In this document: one piece after another, positions 60,001 to 64,000 of the stretch
Numbering within the stretch: the first letter of the stretch is position 1
Layout: each line of letters opens with the position of its first letter
Assembly (NCBI RefSeq): GCF_000485595.1
Contig: NW_014577292.1
Location: forward strand, 47,754-111,753
DNA length: 64,000 nt
From: Priapulus caudatus
Taxonomy: Eukaryota > Priapulida > Priapulimorpha > Priapulimorphida > Priapulidae
Direction of reading: 5' to 3'
Notes under the pieces: generated by a model
What the model was told of the DNA's origin: nothing
Databases searched by the model: none
What the model saw: only the letters and a program-made list of their open reading frames with translations
Program-made: the position numbers and the translations under genes

Positions 60001-61443
60001 ATTTCAGCTGAATTTTTGAAGTTTTTTTGAATAGATCTGGGACATTTTCTATTACGTTCCATAACTTTTGGCTATTCTATGGAACAAATGTCTAACTCTC
60101 AAAGAATAGGTATTATAACGTGTCTCCCAAAGCCTGGCAAGCCTAGATGTTATCTAAAAAATTGGAGGCCCATAACCTTACTTAACACTTCATACAAAAT
60201 ACCTGCAGCCTGTATAGCAGAAAGGATAAAAAACAATCTAAACAAATTAATACATGAATGATGAAGATCAGAAGGGTTTCATACCAGCCCGCTTTATTAG
60301 TGAGAATACGAGACTGATTTATGATATACTATTTGAAACAAAGGTAAAAGAGATACCAGGAATGATTATGATGATTGATTTTGAAAAGGCATTCGACACA
60401 TTATCATGGGATTTTATCCAAAAGGTACTTGACTTGTGTAACTTTGGCGAATCAATAAAAAAAGGGGTTAAATTGTTTAATATTAAGTCAGAATCGAGCT
60501 TAATTTTAAACGAACACTTCTCCACGCCATTTATCCTAGAAAGAGGATGTAGGCAAGGCGATCCAATTTCTCCATATATATTCATCCTCTGTGCAGAAAT
60601 CTTGGCTACAGCAATCAGGCAAAATAAACAATTAAATGGTATAAACTTATGGGGGAAAGAATATACAATCTCTCAATAGGCAGACGATACACATTTATTT
60701 CTAGATGGAAATGTACAATCCATGAAGGAAGCCTATAACATTTTGGATTGGTTTTATGATATATTTGGACTAAAGGCAAATATTGGAAAAACAAAAATAA
60801 TATGGATCGGCTCTATGAAGGATTCTGATAGACGTTTCTGCAGGGAAAACTGTCTAGAGTGGATTGGGGATGGCAGCTTGACAGCTCTAGGTGTAAATTT
60901 TAACATAGATCAACATAAAATGACCATTGAAAATCTGAGTCCAAAATTAAACTCAATCAAATGCTTGCTAAATACCTGGAAAGCTAGAAACCTGACATCA
61001 TTGGGAAAAATTACAGTTATTAAATCTCTAGCACTTCCAATTATAACTCATTTGCTGACAATATTACCAGACCCACATCAAGCATTGTTATGGTGATAGA
61101 CGTGAATCACTTGTGCATTTACTTGTAGAATGTAAGTATGTAACTGATGTCTGGCAAGCACTGCACGCTTGGTTGGTCAATAATGGATATATACACTTGG
61201 AACAGTTTTCTAAAATAGATATTATACTTGGAATAGAAGGTGTGGACATCATAGTTAATTTATGTATACAGGTAGCTAAGCTAGCTATATATAGATGTAA
61301 ACTGAATAATTCCAGACCAACCATCGCTGCAATAAAAGCCAACATCAAACATATGATGGATATAGAAAAATATATTGCACAAACAAATAAGAATATGAAC
61401 AAGTTTTATGGTAAATGGGCTGCTTTATTTCACAGCTTACAAT
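60001..61443 (+). pseudogene. L1/Tx1-like LINE reverse transcriptase, decayed ORF2 fragment
   Basis: ORF2 of a LINE copies the element's RNA into DNA at a nicked target. Visible in order are LPKPGKPRCYLKNWRPITLLN (about 60,124-60,186), EDQKGFIPARF, the motif-A region MIDFEKAFD (Asp codon at 60,377), RGCRQGDPISPY (from 60,542), then ADDTHLFLDG (from 60,680) and a thumb-like region to about 61,080. A cysteine-containing C-terminal piece, HLLVECKYVTDVWQ, follows in another frame. Damage: TGA at 60,028 where Trp is usual, a frameshifting insertion near 60,256-60,262 with TGA at 60,259, TAG at 60,677 in place of the Tyr of YADD, and TGA at 61,094. An internal deletion between the thumb region and the C-terminus is inferred from the missing sequence and frame change. 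The endonuclease domain is absent. The L1/Tx1 assignment rests on motif resemblance; the copy is dead. Confidence 0.9.
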
Positions 61444-63828
61444 AAAACAATATACTATTCTATTGAATAGGACTACAAAAGGTATGCCAATGTGCAGAAC
61501 TTTGTTGAATTAGTAGTCGTGGCCTTTACACAGTAACTTATTATAATTCACCGCCTAACCGCCTTTACTATATGTAATGTATACATCTTACTGCATTTTG
61601 TTGGTGACTTTATCTAGTGTAGTCCGTACTTATAATCTTCCCAAATTTTTGAATATGATCCAAAATATGCTTTGAATATGTTCTTATTAGTGTACAAATC
61701 CTGTATGTGTCTACATATTTGATCAGCTATATGTGTAAATGTATGTACTTGTGTCAAATCTAAAAAAAGGATATAAATTTCACAGAACCAGGAGATAATA
61801 TTATGTTCTAAAGCAATAATAAAAACACGATAAAATCTATAGCTGTAACAACATCGTGATATTCTCCATACCGGGACGAGAATGTGATAACTGCAATAAC
61901 CAGAATTAGAACGTGATAACGTATATAGCTAGACAAGCGTCTGATACCCTATTTTTGTTTGTGTATATTTATCGTTGTATAATTTAATAGAGCGTATATA
62001 GCTATTTAGCAGAAAGCAAGATACCAAGAATTCGTGTTCTATATCGAATACAGTTACGGACTTTCGCAAAAACATATATTCCGACTCAATTGCGGAAATC
62101 GTGATGTTTTATGTAAAAATGTCTAAACCTGTCTTTGACCCTGATATCATATAAATCTTTTATCAGTTCAACAAACATATTACTGTATCGTCTAAGTAGT
62201 GTCCACAGCATCAATAAGGAAACATCTGCACCAGCTGCGAAACATCTAATGTTTCATATTTACTGAACTAACTGAACGCTAGCTGTTTGAGGATTGCGAT
62301 TTGAAGCACATTTTACTTATTTTTTAAGTTTCTACAATAAGAAAAAATAGACTAGGCCTACAGATAGTTGACGTACAAATCATAAGCACGCAGCACGTCG
62401 TAATATATTATAGAACTGTCGCATCAAAGTTATGACGAGAAATGTTAGAAACGCACTATTGTATTGCTTACGTGCGAAAAGACTGCTTGCCTTGCCCCAA
62501 TACAACCCGCGTTGACATCTTTTTTGGCGCGTGTTTACACTGAAAGAGTTTATAAAGTAATTGTGTTTATACAATTCACCCCTTCAAGTGAGTAATGAGA
62601 GGCGAGTACAAGCTCGTTAGATAGTCGCCTGTGAGTGAAAGGTAATAAAAATATATATTGACGAAACGTTGTATGATAGGGTGCGATCAACGAAACACGT
62701 TTACAATCGCGATCAATCCCGAATTTATATACTGCAAACCATCTCGTACAAGATAGCATAACACGCTACACTGTATTTTTTCTCGTTACGTGTCAATTTC
62801 AATAAATGTCAAAGCACGAACAAAAACTTTCGGGATTGCCTGTAAATGCACTTTAAACTTCATCTTATTGAAAACCTCTGAAAAATTGGATTGAAATAAT
62901 AATTCGCACTCTTGTTTTCCACATCACACTAGTCTGTTGCTTTTTATCATTGCGTGGGACGATCATCTAGCTTGCACTCGACTTGACGTTCGGTTCTATA
63001 TTAGCGGACGATTTCAAGGGACTAAACGACATATTGACGATGGCATTCGGATTTTCAAGAGAGTGCATTGTTGCACTCTGTCTAACAAGCACACATAGCA
63101 CACCCGAACGCACTCAGCATGTAGACACATACCGGACAGGCTCTGTTTAACCCTATAGTATGAAAAGAAATTTATATAAAAATATGTAGTCCAAGGCAAC
63201 CATGAATATCTAAACTACGTGCGTAATCAAAACTACGAAACGTTGACGTAAAGGTTGGTTGTCAACGACTTGCGGATATAGTAGTAACAGGTAGAAAAGA
63301 GCAGCCGATATTTTAGCGTGTCTCGTCTCCCTGCTTAATGTAGGGGTCATCCAGACTCAGTATATATCCCTATTGGACCTCTTTTCTGTCGACCAGATTA
63401 ATTACCGCAATCGACACTACATCTCCATCAGGCTAGGATAACTCCCCATCTGTCAATGTGATTGGCTTCGCAAGTGCTGAATGAGTATATCTCTCTGCGT
63501 CATCTATTGAGTACTGCGTATATTAGACGTGATGAGTCCTCCTACACAAACGTTAGCAACTGAGCGCATCTTAAGTAACGATGGTCCTAAAAACTCGTCC
63601 CCCCTCAGAAGTCCCTGGTCGTAAAATGGGTACAAGGAGGACACCATATTTTTATCGTCACATCTCACAGATGAATATTATACGTTACGTACAATGTGTT
63701 TGACACTCGCAAAGAAGCAACAAACAAACGTGCAGAACGTGCTAACAGCTGAGTTGCCTCACCACATGTGACAGTGTTGCTGCATATCCATCATCTCACG
63801 TGGATAAACGGATGTCAAAGAGAAAAAT
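61444..63828. other. AT-rich stretch, no gene recognised
   Basis: The first part may be the 3' untranslated region of the LINE relic, but no clear poly(A) or microsatellite end was identified. The remainder shows only short frames and no repeat structure. Confidence 0.35.
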
Positions 63829-63924
63829 AATGAGAGAGAGAGAGAATGAGAGAGACAGAGTAAGAGAATGAGAGTGCGAAAAAAAGTGATAAAGAGATAG
63901 TGAGCGCGAGGAACTGAGAGAGAA

Positions 63925-63981
<57 letters not shown>

Positions 63982-64000
63982 AGAGAGAGAAGAAGAGAGA
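63829..64000. repeat. (GA)n microsatellite running off the window
   Basis: GAGA units with TGAGAG, GACAG and AAAAAG interruptions, becoming a pure GA run after about 63,927 and then GAAGAG variants to the last base. The true end lies outside the window. Confidence 0.95.

Overview
The window looks like intergenic or deep-intronic nuclear DNA of an animal, most likely an aquatic invertebrate. The evidence is dense dinucleotide and tetranucleotide microsatellites (AC, ACGC, GA, AT), internal TTAGGG arrays, an L1/Tx1-type LINE relic, RTE-style retroposon tails, and many short non-autonomous DNA transposons with clean target-site duplications (TSDs). No host protein-coding gene, tRNA, rRNA or snRNA could be supported. 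Nearly all open frames are chance frames, frames through microsatellites, or frames lying in both arms of inverted repeats. I cannot name the species.

Layout. 0-3 kb: a retroposon-type 3' tail with a (GACG)n array, then a 0.5-kb inverted-repeat element with TTAA target sites. 4.5-6 kb: a 42-bp hairpin, then a 1-kb fold-back element carrying another 42-bp hairpin. 9.5-10.4 kb: a duplicated block split by ten Ns, probably an assembly artefact. 10.76-11.05 kb and 33.33-33.64 kb: two copies of a roughly 300-bp element with terminal inverted repeats (TIRs), an internal TTAGGG array and 9-bp TSDs. 17.5-19.1 kb: a nested cluster with a related telomeric cassette under different termini, hAT-like elements, a 414-bp palindrome and its 94-bp deletion derivative with a perfect 8-bp TSD. 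22.05-22.5 kb: a hAT-like element. 29.8-30.2, 36.0-36.6 and 37.9-38.1 kb: long alternating purine-pyrimidine tracts. 50.2-50.5 kb: a degenerate 27-bp minisatellite that keeps a reading frame. 51.2-52.8 kb: a 1.5-kb fold-back with 415-bp arms and an internal 152-bp tandem array. 53.0-53.2 and 57.4-57.8 kb: two retroposon tails ending in the same module. 60.0-61.4 kb: a decayed L1/Tx1 reverse transcriptase with a stop codon in its catalytic motif. The window ends in a (GA)n tract.

The most interesting signal is a scattered family of very small hairpins. At least ten loci, 30-69 bp long, have ends fitting CARGAGYNNATAATARA. They are almost entirely stem and are flanked by 7-bp (twice 8-bp) direct repeats. 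The ends of the 1-kb fold-back at 4.9-5.9 kb fit the same consensus, so it may be a longer relative. The second notable signal is the set of TIR elements carrying a telomere-repeat cassette, in which the same cassette occurs with two different kinds of terminus. All calls come from reading the sequence by eye; no database search was made.
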